Assembly (NCBI RefSeq): GCF_014651035.1
Contig: NZ_BMWC01000001.1
Location: 620,001 to 684,000 of the forward strand
Length of the DNA stretch: 64,000 nt
Direction: 5' to 3'
DNA from: Streptomyces lomondensis
GTDB lineage: Bacteria > Actinomycetota > Actinomycetes > Streptomycetales > Streptomycetaceae
In this document: positions 30,363 to 40,310 of the stretch, piece by piece
How positions within the stretch are numbered: position 1 is the first letter of the stretch
How the letters are laid out: each line of letters starts with the position of its first letter
The notes under the pieces: model-generated
Databases searched by the model: none
The model's input: only the letters and a program-made list of their open reading frames with translations
What the model was told of the DNA's origin: nothing
Program-made: the position numbers and the translations under genes

Positions 30363-30391
30363 GTGGTGCAGACTGGCCTGGTCCGCACCAC
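30363..30391 (+). promoter_or_regulatory. Possible GntR-type operator before the sugar kinase
   Basis: GTGGTGC at 30363-30369 and GCACCAC at 30385-30391 form an inverted repeat with a 15-bp spacer. Inside it, TGGTCCGCACCA (30379-30390) matches the DasR-like core TGGTCTAGACCA at 9 of 12 positions. It ends 15 bp before the kinase start. Confidence 0.4.
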
Positions 30392-30406
30392 GTCAGGGAG
30401 CGCATC

Positions 30407-31543
30407 GTGATCGCGTCCACCGCCCCGGCAGGAAAGGGCCCGGCCGGAAAGGGATCGCACCGCCAGAGCCAGGTCGATCCCCTCGCCCCGCTGCGCGCGC
30501 CGGACGACCCGCCCTGGGACGTCTACCTCACCGGCACGGTCTTCCTCGACATCATCTTCACCGGGCTCGACTCCGCCCCGGTGCGCGGGACGGAGTCCTG
30601 GGCCCGCGGCATGGGCTCGAGCCCCGGCGGCGTCGCCAACATGGCCACCGCCCTGGCCCGCCTGGGCCTGCGTACGTCCCTCGCGGCGGCCTTCGGCGAC
30701 GACCACTACGGCGACTACTGCTGGGACGCCCTGGAGCACGGCGAGGGCATCGACCTCTCCCCGTCGCGCACGGTGCCCGGCTGGCACTCCCCGGTAACCG
30801 TCTCCATGGCGTACGAGGGGGAGCGCACGATGGTCTCGCACGGCCACGAGCCGCCCCCGGAGGAACCGGCCCCCGAGTGCCCGCCCCGCGCCCGGGCCGC
30901 CGTCGCCTCCCTCGCGCCCGGCGTCAGCGCGCCCTGGATCGCCCAGGCCGCGAGCAAGGGCACCCGCGTCTTCGGCGACGTCGGCTGGGACGACACCGGC
31001 GCGTGGGACCTGGCGGCGCTGCCCGACCTGCGGTACTGCGAGGCCTTCCTGCCGAACGCGGAGGAGGCGATGCGGTACACGGGCGCGGACTGCCCGCGGG
31101 CCGCCGCGCACGCCCTCACCGAGTACGTGCCGCTCGCGGTGGTCACACTCGGCGCGGACGGGGCGTACGCGGTGGACCGGCGTACGGGGGAGACGGCGGA
31201 GGTGCCGGCCATCGAGGTCGAGGCGCTCGACCCGACGGGGGCCGGGGACGTGTTCGTCGCCGGGTTCGTGACCGGGACGCTGGCGGACTGGCCGCTGGCG
31301 GACCGGCTGGCCTTCGCCGGGCTGACGGCGGCGCTGTCGGTGCAGGAGTTCGGGGGGTCGTTGTCGGCGCCGGGGTGGTCGGAGATCGCGGCGTGGTGGC
31401 GGCGGGTGCAGTCGGTCGAGGGGCAGGACCCGGCGGCGTTGCAGCGGTACGGGTTCCTCGCCGGGCTCGTGTCGGAGGAGCTGGTGAGGCCCTGGCCGTT
31501 GCGGAGAGCCGTCCCTACGATCGGCTTCCGGCGCTCGGCGTGA
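30407..31543 (+). CDS. PfkB-family carbohydrate kinase
   Basis: A ribokinase-fold sugar kinase of 378 residues. The N-terminal PfkB signature region is SSPGGVANMATALARLGLRT, and the C-terminal ATP/anion-hole motif is DPTGAGDVFVAGFV with the catalytic Asp. The GTG at 30407 is supported by GGGAG at 30396-30400. It is cytoplasmic. The substrate is unclear; gluconate or ketogluconate type kinases would suit the neighbouring glucarate genes, but the operon is separated by a terminator-like hairpin. An inverted repeat resembling a GntR/DasR site lies upstream. Confidence 0.85.
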   Translation: MIASTAPAGKGPAGKGSHRQSQVDPLAPLRAPDDPPWDVYLTGTVFLDIIFTGLDSAPVRGTESWARGMGSSPGGVANMATALARLGLRTSLAAAFGDDHYGDYCWDALEHGEGIDLSPSRTVPGWHSPVTVSMAYEGERTMVSHGHEPPPEEPAPECPPRARAAVASLAPGVSAPWIAQAASKGTRVFGDVGWDDTGAWDLAALPDLRYCEAFLPNAEEAMRYTGADCPRAAAHALTEYVPLAVVTLGADGAYAVDRRTGETAEVPAIEVEALDPTGAGDVFVAGFVTGTLADWPLADRLAFAGLTAALSVQEFGGSLSAPGWSEIAAWWRRVQSVEGQDPAALQRYGFLAGLVSEELVRPWPLRRAVPTIGFRRSA

Positions 31544-31723
31544 CCTCCTGGCCATCCACCGCCCGACGCGGTCGGCCAAGGAGCCTCCGTCGGCCTCGTT
31601 TCCAACCCCACGCCCAAAACCCCTACGGCCTTGTCACTCCCCCGTCGTACCCTGGGAATCGCGAGGCCGCCCTCAGCTACGCGGCCGTGACGAGGAGGAA
31701 CCGCAGGCCTTAAGCGCCGGCCC

Positions 31724-32791
<1,068 letters not shown>

Positions 32792-32805
32792 ACACACACA
32801 GCACC

Positions 32806-33303
32806 ATGTCGATCGACGTCAACAACGAGTCCGGAACCGAGGTCGACGAGCAGGCGATCCTCGACATCGCCCGCTACGCGCTGGCACGGATGCGCATCCA
32901 CCCGCTCTCCGAGCTGTCGGTGATCGTCGTGGACGCCGAGGCCATGGAGCAGCTCCACATCCAGTGGATGGACCTCCCGGGCCCGACGGATGTCATGTCC
33001 TTCCCCATGGACGAGCTGCGCCCGCCGTCCAAGGACGACGACGAGCCGCCGCAGGGGCTGCTCGGCGACATCGTGCTGTGCCCCGAGGTCGCTCAGAAGC
33101 AGGGCAAGGAAGCGGAGACGCAGCACTCCATGGACGAGGAGCTCCAACTGCTCACCGTCCACGGCGTGCTGCACCTGCTGGGCTACGACCACGAGGAACC
33201 GGACGAGAAGGCCGAGATGTTCGGCCTCCAGGCCGCCATCGTGGACGGCTGGCGCGCGGAGCGGGGCCTGACCGGCCCGTCCCCGGCGCCGACGGTCTCT
33301 TAA
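32806..33303 (+). CDS. ybeY: Endoribonuclease YbeY (rRNA maturation factor)
   Basis: A zinc-dependent single-strand endoribonuclease of 165 residues that helps mature 16S rRNA 3' ends and ribosome quality control. The metal motif is [11 protein letters not shown], with His119, His123 and His129 as ligands. [15 protein letters not shown] near the middle is also conserved. It lies between phoH and the CNNM/CorC gene in the usual phoH-ybeY-corC-era order. Confidence 0.95.
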   Translation: MSIDVNNESGTEVDEQAILDIARYALARMRIHPLSELSVIVVDAEAMEQLHIQWMDLPGPTDVMSFPMDELRPPSKDDDEPPQGLLGDIVLCPEVAQKQGKEAETQHSMDEELQLLTVHGVLHLLGYDHEEPDEKAEMFGLQAAIVDGWRAERGLTGPSPAPTVS

Positions 33304-33311
33304 GCCCGCCG

Positions 33312-34622
33312 ATGAGTCCGCAACTCGCCCTGGGCGCCGTCGCCCTGGTCGTCGTGGCCTGGCTCGCCGCCTGCGCGGAGGCGGGCCTCGCGCGGGTCTC
33401 CAGCTTCCGCGCCGAGGAGGCCGTGCGCTCCGGCCGCCGCGGCAGCGCCAAGCTCTCCCAGGTCGCCGCCGACCCGACGCGCTACCTGAACGTGGCGCTG
33501 CTGGTCCGCGTCGCCTGCGAGATGGCCGCCGCCGCGCTGATCACCTACGGCTGCCTGATGGAGTTCGACAACACCACCGAGGCCCTCCTGATCGCCATCG
33601 CGGTCATGGTCCTCGTGTCGTACGTCGCCGTCGGCGTCTCCCCGCGCACCATCGGCCGCCAGCACCCGCTGAACACGGCGACCGTCTCGGCGTACGTCCT
33701 GGTGCCGCTGGCCCGGATCATGGGCCCGATCCCGTCGCTGCTGATCCTCATCGGCAACGCGCTCACCCCCGGCAAGGGCTTCCGCCGCGGCCCCTTCGCC
33801 TCCGAGGCGGAGCTGCGCGCGCTGGTCGACCTCGCCGAGAAGGAGTCCCTCATCGAGGACGAGGAGCGCCGCATGGTGCACTCGGTCTTCGAGCTGGGCG
33901 ACACCCTCGTCCGGGAGGTCATGGTCCCGCGCACGGACCTGGTGGTCATCGAGCGCTACAAGACCATCCGCCAGGCCCTCACCCTCGCCCTGCGCTCCGG
34001 CTTCTCCCGGATCCCGGTGACCGGCGAGAGCGAGGACGACATCGTCGGGATCGTCTACCTGAAGGACCTGGTCCGCAAGACGCACATCAGCCGCGACGCC
34101 GAGTCCGAGCAGGTGTCCACGGCCATGCGCCCGGCGTTCTTCGTGCCCGACACCAAGAACGCCGGCGACCTGCTGCGCGAGATGCAGAAGGAACGCAACC
34201 ACGTCGCCGTCGTCATCGACGAGTACGGCGGCACGGCCGGCATCGTCACCATCGAGGACATCCTCGAGGAGATCGTCGGCGAGATCACCGACGAGTACGA
34301 CCGCGAGCTGCCGCCCGTGGAGGACCTCGGCAAGGACCGCTACCGCGTCACCGCCCGCCTGGACATCGGCGACCTGGGTGAGCTGTACGGCCTGGAGTCC
34401 TTCGACGACGAGGACGTGGAGACGGTCGGCGGCCTGCTGGCGAAGGCGCTGGGCCGGGTCCCGATCGCCGGGGCCTCGTCCGTGGTCGACCTCCCCGACG
34501 GCCGGGGACTGCGCCTGACCGCGGAGGCCGCGGCCGGCCGCCGGAACAAGATCGTGACGGTACTGGCGGAGCCGGTGGACCCGGCGGAGCCTTTCCGGGA
34601 CGACGAGGAGAAGCCGGAATGA
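33312..34622 (+). CDS. CNNM/CorC-type membrane protein (hemolysin family)
   Basis: A membrane transporter-like protein of 436 residues. An N-terminal DUF21/CNNM domain with three to four helices ([39 protein letters not shown]) precedes a pair of CBS domains ([40 protein letters not shown]) and a CorC/HlyC C-terminal domain. Members are linked to magnesium or cobalt efflux. ATG 33312 lies nine bases after the ybeY stop; the ATGA overlap at its end couples it to the MmcQ/YjbR gene. The name hemolysin is historical. Confidence 0.9.
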   Translation: MSPQLALGAVALVVVAWLAACAEAGLARVSSFRAEEAVRSGRRGSAKLSQVAADPTRYLNVALLVRVACEMAAAALITYGCLMEFDNTTEALLIAIAVMVLVSYVAVGVSPRTIGRQHPLNTATVSAYVLVPLARIMGPIPSLLILIGNALTPGKGFRRGPFASEAELRALVDLAEKESLIEDEERRMVHSVFELGDTLVREVMVPRTDLVVIERYKTIRQALTLALRSGFSRIPVTGESEDDIVGIVYLKDLVRKTHISRDAESEQVSTAMRPAFFVPDTKNAGDLLREMQKERNHVAVVIDEYGGTAGIVTIEDILEEIVGEITDEYDRELPPVEDLGKDRYRVTARLDIGDLGELYGLESFDDEDVETVGGLLAKALGRVPIAGASSVVDLPDGRGLRLTAEAAAGRRNKIVTVLAEPVDPAEPFRDDEEKPE

Positions 34623-34978
34623 CGCCCCAGGAGCTGCGCGCCTTCTGCCTGTCCTGCAACGCGGCGGTGGAGGACTTCCCGTTCAGCCCGGAGGTCTCCG
34701 TCTTCAAGGTGCGGGGCAAGCTCTTCGCCCTGTCGTACCTCGACGCGCGGCCCCTGAAAGTCAACCTCAAGTGCGACCCGGAGGACGCGATCCGGCTCCG
34801 CGGGGAGTACCCCGGCCTGATCGTCCCCGGCTGGCACATGAACAAGCGCCACTGGAACACGGTCACGGCCGACGGCGAGCTCCCGGACGAGCTGGTCCGG
34901 GAGCTCATCGAGGACTCCTACGACCTGGTCGTCGCCGGCCTGCCGCGCGCCGAGCGCCTCCGCCTCGACCGTTCCTGA
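34619..34978 (+). CDS. MmcQ/YjbR family protein
   Basis: A small 119-residue cytoplasmic protein of the CyaY-like-fold MmcQ/YjbR family. It has the usual motif run FKVRGKLFALSYLD and a central KCDPEDAIRLRGEYPG, then PGWHMNKRHWNTV. Family members are reported as DNA-binding; the role is uncertain. It overlaps the CNNM gene by four bases and so is probably translated with it. Confidence 0.85.
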   Translation: MTPQELRAFCLSCNAAVEDFPFSPEVSVFKVRGKLFALSYLDARPLKVNLKCDPEDAIRLRGEYPGLIVPGWHMNKRHWNTVTADGELPDELVRELIEDSYDLVVAGLPRAERLRLDRS

Positions 34979-35039
34979 GGAGCCCTTCCGGGCGTACCCC
35001 GTGGCCGGGCAGGCGTGCTCGTCTCCGTATGCTCGGCTC

Positions 35040-35393
35040 ATGACCGACAGCAGCGCGCTCGACCCCGAGGACCGCAAGATCGTCACCCTGGCCCGTTCCG
35101 CGCGGGCCCGTAACGGCGTGCCCGAGGGGGCGGCCGTTCGGGACGAGACCGGACGTACGTATGTCGCGGGGACGGTGGCCCTCGACTCCCTGAAGCTCAG
35201 CGCCCTGCGGACGGCGGTGGCGATGGCGGTGGCCTCCGGTGCCCGGTCGCTGGAGGCGGCGGCTGTGGTGACCGAGGGGGAGACCGTGTCCGATGAGGAC
35301 CGGGCGGCGGTACGGGACCTCGGCGGGGCCGAGACGCCGGTGCTGGTGGCCGGACCGGACGGAACGGTTCGAGCCACGGTGGCCGCTGGCTGA
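35040..35393 (+). CDS. Degenerate cytidine-deaminase-like protein
   Basis: A 117-residue protein of the cytidine deaminase fold, starting MTDSSALDPEDRK. The core has the usual shape (DETGRTYVAGTVALDSLKLS and SALRTAVAMAVASGARS) but the zinc-binding Cys/His-Ala-Glu is replaced by Ser-Ala-Leu, and no PCxxC motif is present. It therefore should not deaminate cytidine. Streptomyces carry such a protein just upstream of era in the usual order. The role is unknown; a structural or regulatory function is plausible. Confidence 0.72.
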   Translation: MTDSSALDPEDRKIVTLARSARARNGVPEGAAVRDETGRTYVAGTVALDSLKLSALRTAVAMAVASGARSLEAAAVVTEGETVSDEDRAAVRDLGGAETPVLVAGPDGTVRATVAAG

Positions 35394-35465
35394 AGTTCGG
35401 TGTAACCGGCGGTAAGTAGGCCAGATTTCAACCTTGCCGCCGACTGCCTCTCGCGCATCAATGGA

Positions 35466-35490
35466 ACCGTCAGTTCCGACGGACCGTCAG
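35466..35490 (+). repeat. Direct repeat ACCGTCAG in the leader of the secreted protein
   Basis: ACCGTCAG occurs at 35466-35473 and 35483-35490, 17 bp apart, with the second copy followed by GTTC and the first by TTCC. The pair lies 60 bp before the secreted-protein start. It could be a regulator site. The remainder of the 158-bp gap from 35394 shows no gene. Confidence 0.45.
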
Positions 35491-35551
35491 GTTCGGCTCT
35501 CCGCAAAGCGTCCCGAGCCGTCCCCCCACACGGAAACGGAGCCGGAATCCC

Positions 35552-36028
35552 ATGAGATGCAAGCGAATAGGAGCAGGTGCGGCACTGGCGGCCGGGGCCC
35601 TCGCGGTCACCGGTCTGGCCTTCGCCCCCGCAGCCCTCGCCGTCACCCCACAGACGGCGACGATCAGCGCCGACTGCGGCACCTTCGGCAGCGGCGCCGC
35701 CACGCTCACCGCCACCCAGGACGGCACCGCCGCCACCGTCACCGTCAAGTCCTCCGCGATTACCGCGCCGATCGGGCTCGGCGAGGACTCGATCTCGTCC
35801 ACGCTCACCCTGGTGAAGGCCGGCGGCGGCAGCGTCACCTTCACCGGCAAGGAGAACCCGGCGATGGCCGCCGGCGCCCCCGTCGAGGTCGGCCCCCTCA
35901 GCGGCACCGTGGCCTCCGGCGACAGCCTGGAGGCCTTCGGCGGCTCGCTGAAGATGACCGTCTTCGGCATCACCATCACCTGCACGGCGGCCGGGCCGCA
36001 GTCACCGGGCCCGTTCGTGTTCGACTGA
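35552..36028 (+). CDS. Small secreted protein, function unknown
   Basis: A 158-residue exported protein. The signal peptide (RIGAGAALAAGALAVTGLAF) ends around ALA-VTP at residue 30. The mature part is Ser/Thr/Gly-rich and beta-like, with only two cysteines (SADCGTF and ITCTAAG), which probably form a disulfide. I do not recognise the family. ATG 35552 follows GGAG. The gene is inserted between the CDA-like gene and era in this genome and reads like a lineage-specific addition. It converges with the P-II gene. Confidence 0.68.
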   Translation: MRCKRIGAGAALAAGALAVTGLAFAPAALAVTPQTATISADCGTFGSGAATLTATQDGTAATVTVKSSAITAPIGLGEDSISSTLTLVKAGGGSVTFTGKENPAMAAGAPVEVGPLSGTVASGDSLEAFGGSLKMTVFGITITCTAAGPQSPGPFVFD

Positions 36029-36050
36029 GACCGCGGCGCGGCCCCGCTGC

Positions 36051-36494
<444 letters not shown>

Positions 36495-36584
36495 TCATGG
36501 ACTCGAGGTTGCCGGGAGCTCACGGACGGCCGGCGCTCGGGCGCTTGTACGGCGGGGCTCTGTGGATCAGGGAGAATAGGCGCC

Positions 36585-37538
36585 ATGAGCGTTCGTACCC
36601 AGTCATCCGAAGAGTCGGCCGAGGATGTCCACCGGGCCGGCTTCGCCTGCTTCGTGGGCCGCCCCAACGCGGGCAAGTCCACCCTCACGAATGCTCTGGT
36701 CGGCCAGAAGGTGGCGATCACGGCGAACCAGCCGCAGACGACGCGGCACACCGTGCGGGGCATCGTGCACCGCCCGGACGCCCAGCTGATCCTGGTCGAC
36801 ACCCCGGGGCTGCACAAGCCGCGCACGCTGCTGGGCGAGCGGCTCAACGACGTCGTGCGCACGACGTGGGCCGAGGTCGACGTGATCGGCTTCTGCCTGC
36901 CGGCGAACGAGAAGCTGGGTCCCGGCGACCGCTTCATCGCGAAGGAGCTGGCGTCCATCAAGAAGACGCCGAAGATCGCGATCGTCACGAAGACCGACCT
37001 GGTGGACGGCAAGACGCTCGCCGAGCAGCTCATCGCGATCGACCAGCTCGGCAAGGAGCTCGGCTTCGAGTGGGCGGAGATCGTCCCGGTGTCGGCGGTC
37101 GGCGACAAGCAGGTGGGCCTGCTGGCCGACCTGATCGTCCCGCTGCTGCCGGAGGGCCCCGCGCTCTACCCCGAGGGCGACCTGACCGACGAGCCCGAGC
37201 AGGTCATGATCGCGGAGCTGATCCGCGAGGCCGCGCTGGAGGGCGTCCGCGACGAGCTGCCGCACTCCATCGCGGTCGTGGTCGAGGAGATGCTCCCCCG
37301 CGAGGACCGCCCCGCCGACAAGCCCCTCCTGGACATCCACGCCTTCGTCTACATCGAGCGCCCCAGCCAGAAGGGCATCATCATCGGCCCCAAGGGCAAG
37401 CGCCTGAAGGAGGTCGGCATCAAGTCCCGCAAGCAGATCGAGGCGCTGCTGGGGACGCCCGTCTTCCTGGACCTGCATGTGAAGGTCGCGAAGGACTGGC
37501 AGCGGGATCCGAGGCAGTTGCGCAAGCTGGGGTTCTGA
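36585..37538 (+). CDS. era: GTPase Era
   Basis: An essential-type GTPase of 317 residues that binds the 3' end of 16S rRNA during 30S assembly. G1 is GRPNAGKST, G3 is DTPGLHKPR, and G4 is TKTD in place of NKxD, a known actinobacterial variation. The KH domain motif is KGIIIGPKGKRLKEVG near residue 260. The start ATG 36585 gives MSVRTQSSEESAE. It belongs with phoH-ybeY-CNNM upstream, separated by three extra genes. It converges with the small ATPase gene after a short gap. Confidence 0.96.
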   Translation: MSVRTQSSEESAEDVHRAGFACFVGRPNAGKSTLTNALVGQKVAITANQPQTTRHTVRGIVHRPDAQLILVDTPGLHKPRTLLGERLNDVVRTTWAEVDVIGFCLPANEKLGPGDRFIAKELASIKKTPKIAIVTKTDLVDGKTLAEQLIAIDQLGKELGFEWAEIVPVSAVGDKQVGLLADLIVPLLPEGPALYPEGDLTDEPEQVMIAELIREAALEGVRDELPHSIAVVVEEMLPREDRPADKPLLDIHAFVYIERPSQKGIIIGPKGKRLKEVGIKSRKQIEALLGTPVFLDLHVKVAKDWQRDPRQLRKLGF

Positions 37539-37567
37539 GTCCTGGGGTTTTGAGCCCTTTTCCGGCG

Positions 37568-38014
37568 CTACAACACCGTCGCCAGGCTCGCCCACACGGC
37601 GTTTCCGCCCGTGAGGGCCGAGCGGGTGATGCCCCAGCTGTCGGCTATCTCCCGGACCAGCAGCAGGCCGCGGCCGCCCTCGTCGTCGAGGCCGGGGCAG
37701 CAGTCGGGGATGCCGCGGCCCGTGAGGTCGCCGTCGTGGACCTCCAGCCGGAAGCGCTCGTCGGGCATCAGCTGCACGCCGCACAGGACCCGCTCGCTGA
37801 GCGTGTGCAGCACGGCGTTGGTCACCAGCTCGGACACGAGCAGGACGGCGCTGTCGCACACCTCGTCGGGCACCTGCCACGCGGCCAGCCGCGCACGCGT
37901 GGCATGACGGGCGGCTCTGACACTGGTCCGGTGCGGCGGCAGCTCCAGCCAGTGGGTGCGGCCCGGGCGCACCGCGTCCAGGAACCGTGGGGTGGATGTC
38001 GTGTGGGGGGACAC
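37568..38014 (-). CDS. RsbW-like ATP-binding protein (anti-sigma type HATPase)
   Basis: A small GHKL ATPase of 148 residues. The N-box is SELVTNAVLHT and the ATP lid DDEGGRGLLLVREIAD; the HATPase fold occupies almost the whole protein. The GTG at 38014 is preferred because GGAAGG lies nine bases upstream; the ATG at 38050 has no such site and would add 12 residues. It diverges from an XRE/DUF5753 and a DUF397 gene, the trio known in Streptomyces as the WhiJ/AbaA-like module. Such ATPases are thought to modulate sigma factors or the paired regulator. Confidence 0.82.
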   Translation of the reverse strand: MSPHTTSTPRFLDAVRPGRTHWLELPPHRTSVRAARHATRARLAAWQVPDEVCDSAVLLVSELVTNAVLHTLSERVLCGVQLMPDERFRLEVHDGDLTGRGIPDCCPGLDDEGGRGLLLVREIADSWGITRSALTGGNAVWASLATVL

Positions 38015-38265
38015 GGCGGTTCGCCTTCCGTGGGGGATGGGCGCAGTCATGGAAGGGGCGAGCGGACAACGGACCGTCCGGAAAAGGGGAGTCAGAGCTT
38101 CCGGCTCCTGGTCACAGAAGCAACTATGCTCGCAGTACAGTTCACGCTGCAACCATCTCCCTGATAATTTCAGAAGGACGGTATCGCCCCGCCCCGGCCA
38201 CGTCGGCGGAACGATCAACTCCCCGTCAGTCATGCGCCGTTGACGACCCTTCAGGGAGGCAGTGC

Positions 38266-39138
38266 GTGAACGACGCACGATCAGGCACCGGCGTCGGCGC
38301 ACCCACCGTTCTCCGCATGATCCTCGGCCGCCGGCTCCAGGAGGCACGGCAGACCGCGGGCCTGTCCCTCGACGACGCGGCCAAGGCCCTGCGCGTGACC
38401 CCGCTGACCATCCGCCGCCTGGAGAAGGCCGAGGTCGGCCTGAAGATCCTCTACGTCGAGAAGCTGCTGGAGACCTACGGGGCGGGCCGGCAGGAGATCG
38501 ACGAGTTCGTCGCCCTGGCCGAGCGGGCCAACGAGCCCGGCTGGTGGCACCCGTACCGCGATGTGATGCCGTCCTGGTTCACCGCCTACGTGAGCCTGGA
38601 GACCGGCGCCAGAACCCTGCGCATCTACGAGCCGCAGTACGTCACCGGCCTGCTCCAGACGCCCGGGTACGCGCGCGCCGTGCTGCGCGGCGGCTTCCCG
38701 AACGACAGCGAGGACGACCTCGACCGGCGCGTGGAGCTGCGGCTGCGCCGCCAGAGCCTGCTCACGAGACCGGACGCGCCCACGCTGTGGGTGGTGCTGG
38801 AGGAGGCCGTGCTGCACCGCGTGGTGGGCGGCCCCGACGTGATGCGGGAGCAGATCGACCGGCTGCTGGAGGTGTCCGAACTGGAGCATGTCAGCGTCGA
38901 CATCGTGCCGTTCTCCGCCGGCGCCCACGTCGGGGCGTGCGCGCCCTTCACCTACTTCCGGTTCGAGGAGCGCGAGCTGCCCGACATCGTCTACAGCGAG
39001 ATCCTCTCCGCCTCCGTCTACCTGGACCAGCGCGCCGACGTCATGGCCCATCTGGAGGCGCACAACCGGCTCTCGCTGAAGACCTCGTCCGCCGACAGCA
39101 AGGCGCTGTTGAACCGCATGCGGAAGGAGTACTCATGA
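38266..39138 (+). CDS. XRE-family regulator with DUF5753 (WhiJ-like)
   Basis: A DNA-binding protein of 290 residues. The Cro/CI helix-turn-helix is at about 20-75 (LGRRLQEARQTAGLSLDDAA, VTPLTIRRLEKAE), and the C-terminal DUF5753 domain begins with the typical LRIYEPQYVTGLLQTPGYAR and ends SVYLDQ. The GTG at 38266 follows GGGAGGC. It overlaps the DUF397 gene by ATGA. In Streptomyces these regulators and their DUF397 partners act as paired modules in development and antibiotic control; one such pair (Scr1/Scr2) has been studied. Confidence 0.88.
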   Translation: MNDARSGTGVGAPTVLRMILGRRLQEARQTAGLSLDDAAKALRVTPLTIRRLEKAEVGLKILYVEKLLETYGAGRQEIDEFVALAERANEPGWWHPYRDVMPSWFTAYVSLETGARTLRIYEPQYVTGLLQTPGYARAVLRGGFPNDSEDDLDRRVELRLRRQSLLTRPDAPTLWVVLEEAVLHRVVGGPDVMREQIDRLLEVSELEHVSVDIVPFSAGAHVGACAPFTYFRFEERELPDIVYSEILSASVYLDQRADVMAHLEAHNRLSLKTSSADSKALLNRMRKEYS

Positions 39139-39386
39139 CCATCGCCCAGGGCGCCGTCTACAACGGGATGCCCGCGTCGGACCTCGGGGACCAGGGCTGG
39201 GAACGTCCGTGGAGCGGCCCCAACGGGGGCCAGTGCGTGGAGACCAAGCAACTCGCCGACGGGCGCGTGGCGGTCCGTCAGTCGGCCGATCCCGCCGGTC
39301 CCGCGCTGATCTACACGCCCGAGGAGATCACCGCGTTCGTCGCGGGGGTCAAGCAGGGCCTCGCCGACCACCTGACGGCCCGCTGA
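39135..39386 (+). CDS. DUF397 protein
   Basis: A small protein of 83 residues. The hallmark DUF397 features are visible: WERPWSGPNGGQCVE, GRVAVRQSADPAGP and YTPEEITAFVAGVKQG. It is translated from an ATG inside the stop of the XRE-DUF5753 gene. DUF397 proteins bind or modulate the paired XRE regulator and are sometimes described as toxin-antitoxin-like. Which effect applies here cannot be read from the sequence. Confidence 0.9.
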   Translation: MTIAQGAVYNGMPASDLGDQGWERPWSGPNGGQCVETKQLADGRVAVRQSADPAGPALIYTPEEITAFVAGVKQGLADHLTAR

Positions 39387-39497
39387 AACCCCCCTGAACC
39401 GGATCCGCCCTACGCACGTGACCACCGACGGAACCTCCGGGCAGCCCTCCGCCCGGCACCGCCGGCGCACCACCACCCCCCACGAGAGGCACCCCCC

Positions 39498-40310
39498 ATG
39501 ACCCACTCGCAGGCCGCGCGGGACATCGACACCAGCAGGCCGCACTCCGCCCGCATGTACGACTACTACCTCGGCGGCAAGGACCACTTCGAGGTCGACA
39601 AGCAGGCCGCCGAGCGAGTCGCCGAGGCCTATCCCGCCATCTTCGTCTGCGCCCGCGAGAACCGGGCCTTCATGCACCGGGCCACCCGCGTCCTCGCCCG
39701 CGAGCACGGCATCCGCCAGTGGCTGGACATCGGCACCGGCATCCCCACCGAGCCCAACCTGCACCAGGTCGCCCAGTCCGTGGTCCCCGACGCCCGGGTG
39801 GTCTACGCCGACAACGACCCGCTCGTCCTGAAGTACGCCGAGCGCCTGATGCGCAGCTCCGCGGAGGGCCGCACGACGTACATAGAGGCGGACGTCAACG
39901 ACCCCGAGTCGCTCCTGAACGCGCCCGAGCTGGCCGAGGTCCTGGACCTGAACCGCCCGGTGGCGCTGTCCCTCAACGCCCTGATGCACTTCGTCACCGA
40001 CGCCCAGGATCCGTACGGCATCGTGCGCCGCCTGCTGGACGCCCTGCCCTCGGGCAGCGCCCTGGCGCTGAGCCACTGCACGCCCGACTTCGACGCCGCC
40101 ACCTGGCAGAAGGTCACCGACATCTACACCACGGCCGGGACGCCCGTGCAGTTCCGCTCCCAGGAGGACGTCGCCCGCTTCTTCGAGGGCCTGGAGCTGC
40201 TCGACCCGGGCATCACCGTGGGCCACCGCTGGCGGCCCGACGCCACCGAGGGCGAGGCCCCGACGGACGCCGAGGTCAGCCTGTGGACCGGCGTGGGCAT
40301 CAAGCCGTAG
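39498..40310 (+). CDS. SAM-dependent methyltransferase (S-adenosylmethionine-dependent DUF574 family)
   Basis: A 270-residue methyltransferase of the actinobacterial DUF574 group. The N-terminal signature is ARMYDYYLGGKDHFEVD, the SAM loop is WLDIGTGIPTEPN, and VVYADNDPLVL is the acidic end of the second strand. The family is very common in Streptomyces, often beside DUF397 regulators, and has no proven substrate. ATG 39498 is preceded by GAGAGGC. Its 3' end overlaps the GH1 gene tail (convergent) by 11 bp. Confidence 0.88.
   Translation: MTHSQAARDIDTSRPHSARMYDYYLGGKDHFEVDKQAAERVAEAYPAIFVCARENRAFMHRATRVLAREHGIRQWLDIGTGIPTEPNLHQVAQSVVPDARVVYADNDPLVLKYAERLMRSSAEGRTTYIEADVNDPESLLNAPELAEVLDLNRPVALSLNALMHFVTDAQDPYGIVRRLLDALPSGSALALSHCTPDFDAATWQKVTDIYTTAGTPVQFRSQEDVARFFEGLELLDPGITVGHRWRPDATEGEAPTDAEVSLWTGVGIKP

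Noticed and set aside
37540..37565. Hairpin-like GGGG/CCC with T run between era and the ATPase gene
   Set aside because: The stem is only three to four pairs, too weak to call a terminator with confidence.
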